64,000 nucleotides of DNA from Roseomonas sp. (lineage in GTDB: Bacteria; Pseudomonadota; Alphaproteobacteria; Acetobacterales; Acetobacteraceae), in NCBI GenBank assembly GCA_020249505.1, contig JADCFN010000012.1, forward strand, positions 1-64,000, given 5' to 3'. Numbering within the stretch: position 1 is the stretch's first letter; each line of letters opens with the position of its first letter. The notes beneath the pieces are model-generated. The model was not told the DNA's origin. It was given only the letters and a program-made list of their open reading frames with translations, and searched no databases. This document shows, piece by piece, positions 23,786-32,674 of the stretch. A program made the position numbers and the translations under genes.

Positions 23786-24949
23786 GTGAGCGCGACCGCT
23801 TCCAAGGCCAGGGTGGTGACGGTGCTTGGCACCACGCAGACCCTGGCCTGGGGGTCTTCCTATTACCTTCCAGCGATTCTGGCCGCACCAATCGCCGAAG
23901 ATCTTGGCCTGTCACGCGCCATGGTCTTTGGCGTGTTTTCGGGCTCCCTACTGCTGACCGCGCTACTTGGCCCCGCAGCGGGCCGCGCGATTGATCAGCG
24001 TGGTGGGCGCGATGTGCTGGCGATATCAAACCTGATTTTCATTTTGGGCCTGCTGATCATGGCTTTTGCCAATGGCCTGCCTTTGCTGATCCTAAGCTGG
24101 TTCATCATTGGCATTGCCATGGCGATGGGGCTTTATGATGCGGCCTTCGCGACTCTTGCCGGGCTTTACGGCAAGGATGCGCGCAATAGCATCACTGGCA
24201 TTACGCTGATTGCAGGCTTCGCCAGCACGGTTGGCTGGCCGCTTTCCGCGTTGATGGAAGCGGAATGGGGCTGGCGTGGCGCCTGCCTTGGCTGGGTGGC
24301 CTTGCATCTGTTCATCTGCCTGCCGCTCAATCGCTTGCTGATCCCAAAAGCACCGCCGCCACCACCAAAGGAAGCCGCGGCACCGCTATCCGCCGAGGAA
24401 ACGCGTGATCGTAAACGCGATATGATCCTGCTTGCATTCGTGTTGGCGACGGCGAGTTTCAGCTCCACCGCGCTTGGTGCGCATCTGCCGGGCTTGTTGC
24501 AATCTGCCGGCACATCGCTGGCCGCAGCGATTGCCGCTGGCGCGCTGATGGGCCCGGCGCAGGTGGCGGCGCGCGTGGTGGAATTCACCATCATGCGCAA
24601 GATGAACCCGCTTTTTTCGGCGCGGATTGCCGCCGGCGCGCATCCGGTGGCGGTCGCGGTACTGATGGCGCTCGGCGCGCCCTTTGCCGCGCTGTTTGTG
24701 ATCATCCATGGCGCAGGCAATGGCTTGCTGACGATCACGCGCGGAACTTTGCCGCTCGCGCTATTCGGTCCCATTGGCTATGGCCAGCGCCAGGGCTTCA
24801 TCACCGCGCCCGCACGCGCTTCCCAGGCTTTCGCCCCCTTGTTGTTTGGGCTGCTGCTCGATGATTTTGGCGCGGCTTCCTTGTGGTTCACGGCCTTGCT
24901 GGGCGTGGCGGCGGTTGGCGCGCTCATGCTCATGCGGGTACGACAATAG
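23786..24949 (+). CDS. MFS transporter
   Basis: A 387-residue membrane protein with about 12 hydrophobic segments. Typical major-facilitator features are AGRAIDQRGGRDVL between segments 2 and 3 and ASTVGWPLSALMEAEWGWR in the first half. A charged central loop rich in Pro/Glu (APPPPPKEAAAPLSAEETRD) joins the two six-helix bundles. The start is GTG 23786. It follows the 2-hydroxyacid dehydrogenase by 22 nt and precedes gamma-glutamyltransferase by 13 nt, so it may belong to either unit. Substrate unknown; co-location suggests an organic acid or amino-acid derivative. Confidence 0.85.
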   Translation: MSATASKARVVTVLGTTQTLAWGSSYYLPAILAAPIAEDLGLSRAMVFGVFSGSLLLTALLGPAAGRAIDQRGGRDVLAISNLIFILGLLIMAFANGLPLLILSWFIIGIAMAMGLYDAAFATLAGLYGKDARNSITGITLIAGFASTVGWPLSALMEAEWGWRGACLGWVALHLFICLPLNRLLIPKAPPPPPKEAAAPLSAEETRDRKRDMILLAFVLATASFSSTALGAHLPGLLQSAGTSLAAAIAAGALMGPAQVAARVVEFTIMRKMNPLFSARIAAGAHPVAVAVLMALGAPFAALFVIIHGAGNGLLTITRGTLPLALFGPIGYGQRQGFITAPARASQAFAPLLFGLLLDDFGAASLWFTALLGVAAVGALMLMRVRQ

Positions 24950-24962
24950 AAAGAAAACTCTC

Positions 24963-26651
24963 ATGACCCAGGATTGGCGCGCACGCGCAGCTTCGCGCTT
25001 CACCACGGAAAAGCGCCCCGCCATTGGTACACGCGGCATGGTGGTGACGAACCATCCGCTCGCCTCGGCTGCAGGGGCCGAGATGCTGGCCGCCGGTGGC
25101 AATGCAGTGGATGGCGCCATCGCCGCGCTATTCGCGCTGACGGTGGTGGAACCCATGATGGTCGGCATTCTGGGCGGCGGCATGGCGCATCTGCGCCTGC
25201 CCGATGGGCGACACACCGTGATTGATGGGCTTTCCACCGCGCCGGCCGCCGCGCGCGCCGATATGTTCACGCCTGCCGAACCCGCCAATGCGATGAATTT
25301 CGAAGCGACGGGCCGCGCCAATATCGTGGGCCCACTTTCCGTCGCGGTGCCTGGCAATTTGCGCGCCTGGTGCGAAACGCTGGAACGCTTCGGCAGCATG
25401 TCACTCGCGGATGTGATGGCGCCCGCCATCCGCCACGCGGCGCGGGGTTTTGCCGTGACACCCTATCTCGCGGAATGCATCAAGGAAGCCGCGCATGATC
25501 TGGCGCGCGATCCTGCCATTGCCGCGCTGCTGTTGCCTGATGGCGCACCGATCAAGCCAGGGGCGCGACTGATCCAGGCCGAGTATGCCGAAACCCTCAC
25601 GCTGATTGCGCGCGAAGGGCCGGGCGTGCTGAAGGGCGCTTTGGGCAGCGTAATTGCCGATGGCATCGGGAAGGCAGGCGGCATTGTCTCCGCCGCCGAT
25701 ATCGCGGATTTCGCAACGATTGAACGGGCACCCTTGCGCGGCGCCTATCGCGGTTATGAGGTTTTGCTGCCACCACCCCCGGCATCTTCCGGCGTACATG
25801 TGCTGCAAATGCTGAATATCCTGGAAGGCTTCGATCTGCGCGGCCTGGGTTTCGGCAGCGCCGATACGCTGCATCTGCTGGCCGAGGCCTTGAAGATTGC
25901 CTTCGCCGATCGCGCCGCCGCCACCGCTGACCCTGCCTTTGTCGATGTCCCCGTCGCGCGGCTGATTTCGCGCGCTTATGGCGATGAACGCCGCGCCGCC
26001 TTGGATATGACGCGCGCGCAAGCCTGGGGGCCGGGTGTCAGCCCGGGCGAGAGCGCCAATACCACCCATGTCACGGTGGCGGATGATCAAGGTAATATCG
26101 TTTGCTCTACCCAGACCATCAATTCGCTGTTCGGCGCGCGCTTCCTGGTGCCAGGTACGGGGCTTATCCCGAATAACTACATGGCGCTGTTTGACCCGCG
26201 CCCCGGCAAGGCTTTGTCAGTGGTACCCGGCAAGCGCATCACCACATCTCAGGCGCCGCTGATTGCGCTAAAGGATGGCAAGCCCGCCTATGCGCTTGGC
26301 ATGCCGGGCGGCTTGCGGATTTTTGGTTCGGTCATGCAGGGTTTCCTCAATTTGGTGGATCACGGCATGTCGTTGCAGGAAGCGGTGGAAGCGCCGCGGC
26401 TTTGGACACAGGGCGCTGCGGTGGAAGTGGAACCGGCTTTTGACGCAGCGGTGCTGGAAGCACTGGCGAAGCGCAAACACAATGTCTCACTCATGCCGCA
26501 TGTGGGTGGCGGGATGAATGCCATCGCCTTCCACGCTGATGGCAGTATGGAAGGCGCGGCTTGCTGGCGTGCGGATGGCACGGCGATTGGTCTTGGCGGT
26601 GGCCTTGCGCGCGCCGGCGTACGCTTCTGGCCTGATCGGGCACATACATGA
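24963..26651 (+). CDS. Gamma-glutamyltransferase family protein
   Basis: A 562-residue Ntn-hydrolase. The chain is expected to cleave itself before the Thr of ANTTHVTVAD, which becomes the nucleophile of the small subunit. GNAVDGAIAALFALTVVEP and the C-terminal PGGLRIFGSVMQ are family signatures. These enzymes cut gamma-glutamyl bonds of glutathione and related compounds. No signal peptide is visible at ATG 24963, so a cytoplasmic role (as in GGT-like acylases) is more likely than the usual periplasmic one. The longer frame from 24774 overlaps the MFS gene and is not used. The stop overlaps the next start as ATGA. Confidence 0.9.
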   Translation: MTQDWRARAASRFTTEKRPAIGTRGMVVTNHPLASAAGAEMLAAGGNAVDGAIAALFALTVVEPMMVGILGGGMAHLRLPDGRHTVIDGLSTAPAAARADMFTPAEPANAMNFEATGRANIVGPLSVAVPGNLRAWCETLERFGSMSLADVMAPAIRHAARGFAVTPYLAECIKEAAHDLARDPAIAALLLPDGAPIKPGARLIQAEYAETLTLIAREGPGVLKGALGSVIADGIGKAGGIVSAADIADFATIERAPLRGAYRGYEVLLPPPPASSGVHVLQMLNILEGFDLRGLGFGSADTLHLLAEALKIAFADRAAATADPAFVDVPVARLISRAYGDERRAALDMTRAQAWGPGVSPGESANTTHVTVADDQGNIVCSTQTINSLFGARFLVPGTGLIPNNYMALFDPRPGKALSVVPGKRITTSQAPLIALKDGKPAYALGMPGGLRIFGSVMQGFLNLVDHGMSLQEAVEAPRLWTQGAAVEVEPAFDAAVLEALAKRKHNVSLMPHVGGGMNAIAFHADGSMEGAACWRADGTAIGLGGGLARAGVRFWPDRAHT

Positions 26652-28246
26652 ATACCGCAGAGTATTTGCTGGCAGCGCTGGCCCGGCGCGGCACCAGGCG
26701 CATCTATGGCGTGCCGGGTGGTGGTTCTTCGCTTGATATCATTGCGGCGGCCGAGCGTTTCGGCATTCGCTTCATCCTGGCGCGTCATGAGGGCAATGCC
26801 GCGATGATGGCGGTGGCGGATGCAGAAGTGACCGGCGCGCCTGGCGTGGTGCTGACCACCAAGGGCCCGGGGCTGATGAATGCGCTGAATGGCATTGCCT
26901 GTGCCGCGTTGGAACGCGCGCCGGTGCTGCTGCTGACCGATGGCTTCACCGAAAAGCAACTCAGCTACATCACCCATCAGGTGTTTGATCAGCGCGCCGC
27001 CAGCGCGGAACTGGTGAAGGGCTATGCGCAAGCGCGCAGCGAAAACCCAGCGGCTGAGATCGAAGCCCTGCTTGATCTTGCGATGCAGGCGCCCATCGGC
27101 CCGATGCATCTGGATTTGACCAGCGAAGCCGCCCGCCGCCCGGCGGGCGAATTGCTGCCTTCGCCTTCAAACACCGCAACCTCGCTTGATGCCGATGCGC
27201 TGGCGAAAGCGCGCGCCATGCTGGCGGCAGCGCGCAAACCCGTGATCCTGGCGGGTGTGGAAGCCGTGGCGGCAGCCGAACCCCTGCGTGCCTTGGTCGC
27301 AGCGCTTGGCTGCCCCGCGCTGGTAACTTACAAGGCCAAGGGTGTGATCGCAGATGCCGATCCGCATTTCGTGGGTATTTTCACTGGCGGATCTTTGGAA
27401 GCGGCCTGCGTGCAGGATGCGGATTTGATCATCCTCGCGGGGCTCGATCCGGTGGAACTGATCCTGCAACCCTGGCGCTACAAGGCGCCGGTATTGGATA
27501 TCGGCTTGCGCGCGCATCCCGTGCATTACGTGACACCAAGCGCTGCCCTGCATGACGCGTTGGCGCCGGCTTTTGCAGCGCTAACGCAAAGCGCCCAGCG
27601 CAGTGCCTGGAAGGCTGAGGAAATCACCACGCATCGGGATACGATGCGCGATGCACTCACCTGGCAAGGCTCTGGCGGTGTCGCGCCGCCGCGTATCGTG
27701 ACCCTGGCGCAGGAAGCCGCCCGCCGCGCCGGGCGCCGCCCGCGCATCAGTGTGGATGCGGGCGCGCATATGTTCTCGGCCACCGCCTTCTGGGAATGCG
27801 CCGCACCGCGCGATGTGCTGATCTCGAACGGGCTAGCTTCCATGGGTTTTGCGCTCCCCGCCGCGGTAGCTACGGCGTTGGAAAACCCAACCGATGGCGC
27901 CATTGCCTTTACCGGCGACGGCGGCTTGATGATGTGCGTCGCGGAACTCGCCACCGCCGCTGAAGCCGGTGCACCCTGCATCACCATTGTCTTCAATGAT
28001 GGCGCGCTATCGCTGATTGATATCAAGCAGCAGCAGCGGCAATTGCCACCCGAAGGCGTGCGCTGGGCGCGGCCGGATTTCGCCGCCATCGCGGAAGGCT
28101 TCGGCGCCAAGGGTTTTGCCGCCGCGACCGAGGCTGACTACATCACCGCACTCGATGCCGCCTTCGCCCATAAAGGCCCAAGCCTGATTGACGTGATGGT
28201 AAATCCCGCCGGCTACTCCGCGCAACTGCAAGCCATGCGCGGCTGA
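26648..28246 (+). CDS. Thiamine diphosphate-dependent enzyme (acetolactate synthase-like)
   Basis: A 532-residue three-domain ThDP enzyme. The catalytic Glu is Glu48 in RHEGNAA. A central domain follows, and the ThDP/metal motif is GDGGLMMCVAELA...FNDG near residue 423. This set covers acetolactate synthase, benzoylformate decarboxylase and related carboligases. The operon is ggt-like, this gene, hyuB-like, hyuA-like, with ATGA overlaps at several joints. A role on a keto acid from the same pathway is likely, but the sequence does not name it. The start is the ATG of the ATGA overlap at 26648. Confidence 0.9.
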   Translation: MNTAEYLLAALARRGTRRIYGVPGGGSSLDIIAAAERFGIRFILARHEGNAAMMAVADAEVTGAPGVVLTTKGPGLMNALNGIACAALERAPVLLLTDGFTEKQLSYITHQVFDQRAASAELVKGYAQARSENPAAEIEALLDLAMQAPIGPMHLDLTSEAARRPAGELLPSPSNTATSLDADALAKARAMLAAARKPVILAGVEAVAAAEPLRALVAALGCPALVTYKAKGVIADADPHFVGIFTGGSLEAACVQDADLIILAGLDPVELILQPWRYKAPVLDIGLRAHPVHYVTPSAALHDALAPAFAALTQSAQRSAWKAEEITTHRDTMRDALTWQGSGGVAPPRIVTLAQEAARRAGRRPRISVDAGAHMFSATAFWECAAPRDVLISNGLASMGFALPAAVATALENPTDGAIAFTGDGGLMMCVAELATAAEAGAPCITIVFNDGALSLIDIKQQQRQLPPEGVRWARPDFAAIAEGFGAKGFAAATEADYITALDAAFAHKGPSLIDVMVNPAGYSAQLQAMRG

Positions 28247-28259
28247 AGGAGAATACGCC

Positions 28260-29858
28260 ATGTCCAGCTTTTCCGCCCTTCGGCTTGGCACCGCCTGGCA
28301 GCGCATTGCGGGGTTGATGGATGAAACGGCGCAGAGTTTTGTCCGTACCTCCTTCTCCTCCGTCGTGCGCGATAATTGGGATATGGCGATTGGGCTGATG
28401 GACAGTGCCGGGCGGCAATTCGCGCAATCATCTCGTTCTGTGCCGTCTTTCGTCGGCACCATGCCGCGTACACTCGCGATCATGCTGCAACGCTACCCCG
28501 TGGCGCGGCTTTCGCTTGGCGATGTGCTGATTTCCAATGATGGCTATTACGGCACCGGTCATTTGAACGACATCACCATGATCAAGCCCATCTTCGCCAA
28601 GGGCCGCGTGATTTCCTGGCTGGGCAGCACCTTTCATTCCACTGATATCGGCGGTGCGCCTTCCGTGGATGCGCGCGATTCTTGGGAAGAAGGCCTGACC
28701 ATTCCCATCACCCGCATCCTGAAAGGTGGCGTGGAAAATGAGGATGTAATTGCCTTCATGGAAGCCAATCTGCGCCAGCCGGATGAAACGCTCGGCGATA
28801 TCCGCGCGCAATTCGCGGCCTATGAGCAGGCAGAAAAGCGCCTGGCGCGCATCATGGCGGAAGAAGGCATTGATGATCTGGATGCGCTGGCCGCAGAAAT
28901 CTTCACCCGTTCCGAACGCGCCATGCGTGATGCCATTGCCGCCGCCCCGGATGGGGTGGTGGAAGATGAAGTCACCGCTGATGGCTTTGAACACCCTGTC
29001 ACGATTCGCTTGAAACTGACCATCAAGGGCAGTGAATTGATCCTGGATTTCACCGGCACGGATGGGCAGATTGCGCGGCCGGTGAATGCACCGCTCAATT
29101 TCACGCGCGCCTATTCCAATTACGCGGTGAAATGCGCCTTTGATCCCGCGACCCCGAATAATGATGGTTCCTTCCGGCCGATCACCTTCATCGCGCCGGA
29201 AGGCTCTATCGTGAATCCGCGCCGGCCCGCACCGGTTTGGGGTCGGCACCTCACGGGCCATTATTTGCCGATGTTGGTGCTGGCGGCACTCGCGAAACTT
29301 ATTCCTGATCGCGTGATCGCGGAAAGCGGCAGCCCGCTTTGGAATGTCTATTTCACTGGGGAGAACGCGCAAGGCCGCCGCTATGTCCGCATGTTCTTCA
29401 TGAATGGCGGCCATGGCGCGGCACCTGCCCATGATGGCCCCGCCTGCCTTTCCTTCCCATCCAATGTCGCGACGCAAGCGGTAGAGCAGTTCGAAAACGC
29501 GGTGCCGATGCTGATGACGGAGAAGGAACTCATCCCCAATTCCGGTGGCGCCGGGCGTACACGCGGCGGGCTTTCGCAGCGGCTTTCCTTCGAAGTGGTC
29601 GGTGAAAAACCCGTCACCGCCACCTATCGCCATGAACGTGTGCAGCACCCGCCGCGCGGTGTTTTGGGTGGCGCGGCGGGGCGCGGCGGGCGTGATTTGG
29701 TGAATGGCAAACCTGTCGCTGCCAAGGCGCGGATCGTTTTGCAACCAGGTGATGTCATTACCTATGAAACACCAGGCGGCGGCGGCATGGGGCCGGTAGC
29801 AGAACGAGATCCGGCCGCCATCGCCCGCGATATCAAGGAAGGCTATGTCACGCCATGA
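28260..29858 (+). CDS. Hydantoinase B / oxoprolinase-type subunit
   Basis: A 532-residue protein of the HyuB family, the catalytic partner of HyuA in ATP-dependent ring opening of hydantoins or 5-oxoproline, or in acetone/acetophenone carboxylation. SNDGYYGTGHLNDITMIKPIF, shown here in part, and ARPVNAPLNFTRAYSNYAVK-like segments are typical. The C-terminal YETPGGGGMGP closes the family. ATG 28260 follows GGAG. The next gene starts inside its stop (ATGA at 29855), so the two subunits are coupled. Pairing with a gamma-glutamyltransferase suggests 5-oxoproline or glutamyl compounds as substrate, but this is inference. Confidence 0.9.
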   Translation: MSSFSALRLGTAWQRIAGLMDETAQSFVRTSFSSVVRDNWDMAIGLMDSAGRQFAQSSRSVPSFVGTMPRTLAIMLQRYPVARLSLGDVLISNDGYYGTGHLNDITMIKPIFAKGRVISWLGSTFHSTDIGGAPSVDARDSWEEGLTIPITRILKGGVENEDVIAFMEANLRQPDETLGDIRAQFAAYEQAEKRLARIMAEEGIDDLDALAAEIFTRSERAMRDAIAAAPDGVVEDEVTADGFEHPVTIRLKLTIKGSELILDFTGTDGQIARPVNAPLNFTRAYSNYAVKCAFDPATPNNDGSFRPITFIAPEGSIVNPRRPAPVWGRHLTGHYLPMLVLAALAKLIPDRVIAESGSPLWNVYFTGENAQGRRYVRMFFMNGGHGAAPAHDGPACLSFPSNVATQAVEQFENAVPMLMTEKELIPNSGGAGRTRGGLSQRLSFEVVGEKPVTATYRHERVQHPPRGVLGGAAGRGGRDLVNGKPVAAKARIVLQPGDVITYETPGGGGMGPVAERDPAAIARDIKEGYVTP

Positions 29859-31936
29859 ATACGGCCCCCTGGCGTATTGGTGTTGATATTGGCGGCACCT
29901 TCACTGATCTGGTCATGCTCGATTCCCGCGATGGGCGGATTTTCAATGGCAAGGTGCTCACCACGCCCCATGCCCCGGAAGAAGCCGTGCTGGAAGGCGT
30001 GCGCGATTTGCTGGCGCGCACCGGTGCGCGGGCAGAGGAAGTGCGCCATGTCATTCACGGCACCACGCTGGTCGCCAATGCGCTGATCGAACGGCGCGGC
30101 GTGCCAACGGGCCTGATCACCACCAAGGGTTTTCGTGATATCCTGGAAATCGGGACGGAACTCCGCCACGATACTTATGATCTTTTCATGCGCGTTCCGG
30201 AACCGCTCGTGCCGCGCCATCGCCGGCTTGGGGTCGCTGAACGCCTGCTGCCTGATGGATCGGTACGCGAAGAGCTTGATGAAGCCGGCGCGCGCGAAGC
30301 AGTGCGGGCGTTGCGCGCTGCCGGGGCCAACGCGGTTGCTGTCTGTTTCCTGCATGCCTTCCGCAACCCCGCGCATGAACTGCGCATGCGCGACATCCTG
30401 GCCGAAGAAGCGCCTGAACTCACCATCTGTCTGTCATCCGAAGTCGTGCCGGAAATCGGCGAATATGAACGTGCTTCCACCACTGTCTGCAACGCCTATG
30501 TGCAGCCGGTGTTTGAACGCTATCTGCGCCGGCTGAGTGATGGCTTGCGCGGCTTTGGCCTGACTGGCCCGCTTTTTCTGATGCTGTCCGATGGCGGCAC
30601 CGTTGCGGAGGAAACCGCCGCGCGTCACCCGATCCGCCTGGTGCAATCAGGCCCCGCGGGCGGCGTGGAAGCCACCGGCATTTACGGTGCTGCCGCCGGC
30701 GCGCGCGATATCCTGTGCTTTGACATGGGCGGCACCACCGCCAAGGCCGCGCTGATTGACAATGGCGAGGCGCAGCGCAGCCTTGATTTCGAAGTCGCGC
30801 GCGTGGATCGCTTTCGCAAGGGCAGCGGCCTACCGCTCAAGGTGCCGGTCATTGACATGATCGAAATCGGCGCCGGTGGAGGTTCCATCGCGCGGGTGGA
30901 TCGCTTGGGTCTGGTGCGTGTGGGCCCGGAAAGCGCGAGTTCCGATCCCGGCCCCGCCTGTTACGGGCTTGGCGGCGCGCGGCCCACTGTCACGGATGCA
31001 GATTTGGTGCTGGGTTATCTTGGCGCTGAAAGCTTCCTGGGTGGCGCGATGAAGCTGGATGTCGCGGCAGCAGAGGCAGCGCTGGCCGAACATATCGGCA
31101 AGCCGCTTGGCCTTTCCGTGCCGGAAGCGGCCTGGGCCATCCATGAAACCGTCAATGGCAATATGGCGCAGGCAGCGGCGATTCACGCGTTGGAAAAAGC
31201 CAAGCGCATTGATGCTTATGCGATGGTACCAATCGGCGGCGCGGGGCCGGTACATGCCTGCCATATCGGCATGAAGCTTGGCCTTCGCCGCATCATCGTG
31301 CCTTTGGGGGCGGGGGTTGCTTCTGCCTTTGGTTTCCTCGCCGCGCCGATTTCCTTTGCCTTTGTGCAAGGCTGGGTCGCCCCGCTGGCCGGCTTGGATT
31401 TCGCCAAGCTGCGAGAGATCACCGGCACCATGACCACCCAAGGCAAAGCAATGGCAGCAGCAGCGGGCGTCGCGCCGGAAGCGGCCTCAGCGCGCATCCT
31501 GGGTGCCATGCGCTATGCTGGGCAGGGGTTCCAGGTGGAAGCGGAAATCCCGGAAGACGCCATCACGCGTGGCGATGCGGCAGCTCTGCGCGCGAAATTC
31601 GAAGCCGCCTATCTGGCGCTTTACGGCCGCACGGAACCCAGCTTGCCGGTGGAATGCGTATCCTGGCAGGTAATTGTCGCGGGGCCTCGCCCGGTGGTGG
31701 ATCTGGCGCAGCAAGGCGCTGCCGCCGAAGGCACGCTACATCGCGGCACGCGCCGCGCCTGGTTTGGCGGGGCCTATATTGAAACGCCGGTGCTCAATCG
31801 CCTCGCGCTTCGTCCCGGCGAAAGCGTGCAAGGCCCGGTGCTCATTGAAGAACGCGAATGCACGCTGGTGCTGCCACCCGGCGCCACCGCGCGCTGCGAT
31901 GCCGCCCTTAACCTGGATGTGAGCCTGCCAAGCTAG
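29855..31936 (+). CDS. Hydantoinase A / oxoprolinase-type ATP-binding subunit
   Basis: A 693-residue HyuA-family protein. The N-terminal ATPase fold begins IGVDIGGTFTDLVMLD, and a second phosphate-binding stretch is CFDMGGTTAKAALID. HGTTLVANALIERRG and IGAGGGSIARVD are also family hallmarks. With HyuB it forms an ATP-dependent amidohydrolase/carboxylase. ATG 29855 overlaps the HyuB stop as ATGA. The gene ends in a hairpin and U-run terminator that covers its own stop. Compared with single-chain eukaryotic 5-oxoprolinase, the two halves are split here, as in most bacteria. Substrate not readable from sequence. Confidence 0.92.
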   Translation: MNTAPWRIGVDIGGTFTDLVMLDSRDGRIFNGKVLTTPHAPEEAVLEGVRDLLARTGARAEEVRHVIHGTTLVANALIERRGVPTGLITTKGFRDILEIGTELRHDTYDLFMRVPEPLVPRHRRLGVAERLLPDGSVREELDEAGAREAVRALRAAGANAVAVCFLHAFRNPAHELRMRDILAEEAPELTICLSSEVVPEIGEYERASTTVCNAYVQPVFERYLRRLSDGLRGFGLTGPLFLMLSDGGTVAEETAARHPIRLVQSGPAGGVEATGIYGAAAGARDILCFDMGGTTAKAALIDNGEAQRSLDFEVARVDRFRKGSGLPLKVPVIDMIEIGAGGGSIARVDRLGLVRVGPESASSDPGPACYGLGGARPTVTDADLVLGYLGAESFLGGAMKLDVAAAEAALAEHIGKPLGLSVPEAAWAIHETVNGNMAQAAAIHALEKAKRIDAYAMVPIGGAGPVHACHIGMKLGLRRIIVPLGAGVASAFGFLAAPISFAFVQGWVAPLAGLDFAKLREITGTMTTQGKAMAAAAGVAPEAASARILGAMRYAGQGFQVEAEIPEDAITRGDAAALRAKFEAAYLALYGRTEPSLPVECVSWQVIVAGPRPVVDLAQQGAAAEGTLHRGTRRAWFGGAYIETPVLNRLALRPGESVQGPVLIEERECTLVLPPGATARCDAALNLDVSLPS

Positions 31937-31949
31937 GCAGGCCAGTTTT
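31923..31949 (+). terminator. Terminator after the oxoprolinase A gene
   Basis: GCCTGCC (31923-31929), loop AAGCTA, GGCAGGC (31936-31942), then CAG and TTTT at 31946-31949. The stem overlaps the TAG stop of the gene. The converging gene's stop begins at 31948. Confidence 0.65.
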
Positions 31950-32628
31950 ACTGGCGCTGCAAGGGCAGGACCAGATTAGTGACGTCGCAAAGGTTCACGC
32001 CGCGCCGTTCATCCGCCTGACCATTCTCATAGACAAAGCGCACATCATGCAGGCAAGGGCCTTCCGGCAGGCGAATGGCGAAATTGCGCCCCGCCGGCAC
32101 CGTGTCATTACCCAGCCGATCCGGCCCCCATTCCTGCTCGGTCGAAAGCGACACATAGGCTTCCATCACCGTCACGCGCGATTGATTGACCAGGTTGAAG
32201 GAAGGATTGCCGGTGGGGCCGGCCTGCGTGCCGCGCTGCGGCGGGGCAGGCTGCGGGCGCTGCTGCGGCGCCGGCGCTTGCCCCGTCTGGCGGCCTTCAA
32301 ACACCACTTCCGTCACGGCGCATAGGTTGATGTTGCGCTTATCCTCGGCGGGGCCGCCTGCGCGCTCATAAACCACACGCAAATCCCACATGCAGGGGCC
32401 TTGCGGTAGGCGGAGCGTGAAGCTCCGCCCATTTGGAAGCGCATTATCGCCAAGCCTATCCCGGCCCCAATCCTGGTCCGTCGCAAGCGATGCATAAACC
32501 TCAAATATCAACCGACCAGAACGATTTACCAGGTTGAAGGAAGGATCGCCCTGCTGCGCCAGCGTGGGCGTGGCGGAAAGGGCAAAAAGACAGAGCGCCA
32601 CGGCACCCAAAAAACGACGGAACAGCAT
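31948..32628 (-). CDS. Secreted protein with two tandem copies of one domain
   Basis: A 226-residue exported protein. The signal peptide ends PTLA|QQG at about residue 24. Two domains of about 80 residues follow, joined by a Pro/Gln-rich linker. Each runs from [DN]PSFNLVN[RQ]S to N[IL]C[AD]VT..V[FL], with EVYASL/EAYVSL, WG.DRLG, LP.GPC and RVVYE/RFVYE in the same order. Each holds two cysteines, which may pair. ATG 32628 follows AGGAGA; the longer frame is upstream noise. It lies 46 nt after the type I adaptor gene in the same direction. Serralysin loci carry a small inhibitor here, so an inhibitor or chaperone role is an attractive guess. No sequence similarity to known Inh proteins is claimed. 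Confidence 0.78.
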   Translation of the reverse strand: MLFRRFLGAVALCLFALSATPTLAQQGDPSFNLVNRSGRLIFEVYASLATDQDWGRDRLGDNALPNGRSFTLRLPQGPCMWDLRVVYERAGGPAEDKRNINLCAVTEVVFEGRQTGQAPAPQQRPQPAPPQRGTQAGPTGNPSFNLVNQSRVTVMEAYVSLSTEQEWGPDRLGNDTVPAGRNFAIRLPEGPCLHDVRFVYENGQADERRGVNLCDVTNLVLPLQRQ

Positions 32629-32674
32629 AGTAACTCTCCTGAACTGGCGCGGCGATACCGCACTGATCGATAGT

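Noticed and set aside
28428-29744. 438-codon frame opposite the hydantoinase B gene
   Set aside because: Antisense shadow with His/Arg/Ile-rich composition and no motif; the plus-strand gene is complete and coupled to its partner.
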